Position numbers and translations under genes: made by a program. Positions 43,671-44,457 of a stretch of 44,457 nucleotides of DNA are shown piece after piece. Origin of the DNA: Paracoccaceae bacterium (GTDB taxonomy: Bacteria > Pseudomonadota > Alphaproteobacteria > Rhodobacterales > Rhodobacteraceae); the NCBI GenBank assembly GCA_009773375.1, contig WRPH01000026.1, forward strand, positions 58,364-102,820, written 5' to 3'. The notes beneath the pieces were generated by a model. The model was not told the origin of the DNA and made no database searches. It was given only the letters and a program-made list of their open reading frames with translations. Position 1 is the first letter of the stretch. The number at the start of each line of letters is the position of its first letter.

Positions 43671-44457
43671 CAAGCGCTTGCGCCGCTTGCAGCGCCACCG
43701 GCTCGATGCCAAACAGGTTGATCACGCCCAGCAGCATCACCGCTGCCACCGCCACCAGCATCAGCCACTGCACCGGAACCATCCGGCTGTTGGCACCTTC
43801 GACATCCTTGCCGAAATACATGAAGTAGACGATGCGCAGATAGTAGAACGCCCCGATCACCGAGGCCACCGCCCCCGCCAGCGCCAGCCAGGTCATCCCG
43901 GCATCGACGGCGGCTTTCAGCACATAGAACTTCCCGAAGAAGCCCAGCATCGGCGGCACACCCGCCAGGCTGAACAGCAGCACCAGCATCGCCAGCGCCT
44001 TCAGCGGCTCGCGCTTGGAGAACATGTTCAGACTGTCGATATCGCTGACCGATTTGCCGTCTTTTTCCAGCGACAGGATGAAAGCGAAGGTGCCAAGGTT
44101 CATGGTGACGTAAATCGCCATGTAGATCAGCATCGCCTGCACGCCCTGCGTCGTGCCCGCCGCCAGCCCGACCAGCGCATAGCCCATATGGGCAATCGAG
44201 GAATAGGCCATCAGCCGCTTGATATCGCGTTGACCGATTGCAGCCACCGCACCAAGGAACATCGACAGCACCGCCAAAGCGGCCAGCACCTGCGACCACT
44301 GCCCCGCAAGGCTGCCGAACGCATCGAACACCACCCGTGCAATCAACGCCATCGCAGCAGCTTTCGGGGCGGTCGCGAAGAACGCCGTAACCGGCGTCGG
44401 CGAGCCTTCATAAACGTCGGGCGTCCACATGTGGAACGGTGCCGCCGAAACCTTGAA
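43663..44457 (-). CDS. nuoN: NADH-quinone oxidoreductase subunit N, C-terminal part
   Basis: The gene continues past the right edge, so the N-terminus is missing; about 264 residues are visible. The sequence begins [20 protein letters not shown], with the conserved Lys/His region of the proton-pumping antiporter-like subunit, and [17 protein letters not shown], another family hallmark. About seven helices are visible. Subunit N is one of the three pumping subunits of complex I. It is the last gene of the nuo operon, followed directly by birA. Confidence 0.95.
   Translation of the reverse strand, partial: FKVSAAPFHMWTPDVYEGSPTPVTAFFATAPKAAAMALIARVVFDAFGSLAGQWSQVLAALAVLSMFLGAVAAIGQRDIKRLMAYSSIAHMGYALVGLAAGTTQGVQAMLIYMAIYVTMNLGTFAFILSLEKDGKSVSDIDSLNMFSKREPLKALAMLVLLFSLAGVPPMLGFFGKFYVLKAAVDAGMTWLALAGAVASVIGAFYYLRIVYFMYFGKDVEGANSRMVPVQWLMLVAVAAVMLLGVINLFGIEPVALQAAQALVG

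Overview
The window reads as a chromosomal segment of a GC-rich alphaproteobacterium of the Rhodobacterales (Paracoccaceae; Rhodobacter/Gemmobacter-like). This rests on the gene families and their order: nuoN-birA-coaX-RNase J, a heterotetrameric sarcosine oxidase operon, CcmI, a DUF1289 protein, a Hint-domain protein, and intergenic palindromes typical of that group. Both ends are cut inside genes: a LOG-family protein at the left and nuoN at the right. I see no rRNA, tRNA, CRISPR array, transposase or prophage gene.

Left part (1-10.3 kb): LOG protein, RarD-like permease and iron superoxide dismutase; then the sarcosine oxidase operon soxB-[FkbM methyltransferase]-soxD-soxA-soxG on the minus strand, with a twin palindrome behind soxB; then a ccmI gene whose frame is broken, ruvX and a DUF1289 gene on the plus strand. 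A large nested palindrome fills the 301-bp gap at 10048-10348.

Middle part (10.3-23 kb): a possible Fe(II)/2-oxoglutarate dioxygenase; a TauE/SafE permease gene broken by a 10-bp tandem duplication; a Bcr/CflA-type efflux pump; dusA and ilvD. The most distinctive locus follows (16.1-22.9 kb). It holds ApbE flavin transferase, a four-helix PepSY membrane protein fused to a flavodoxin/FAD/NAD(P) reductase, a secreted DUF2271 protein, a secreted aspartate-rich protein, a secreted PepSY protein, and a divergent OmpR-type two-component system. Four 7-4-7 direct repeats with an 11-bp period lie in its three intergenic regions and look like response-regulator sites. The reductase and the DUF2271 protein carry ApbE-type flavinylation core motifs (TGAT and TGAS). 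I infer a regulated trans-membrane electron-transfer and metal- or stress-response module.

Right part (23-44.5 kb): mostly core genes. These are a DMT permease and a quinone-reductase-like flavoprotein; surE-pcm-nlpD-like, with the order known from gammaproteobacteria; a CorC/HlyC-type membrane protein; the DUF815 ATPase with tatA-tatB-tatC; a self-regulating YafY-like repressor with a clear operator; an orphan ABC ATPase; an SDR protein without the catalytic Tyr/Lys; a Hint protein; prfC; an ALDH7-type dehydrogenase; a DEAD-box helicase with a long charged tail; RNase J, coaX, birA and the end of the nuo operon.
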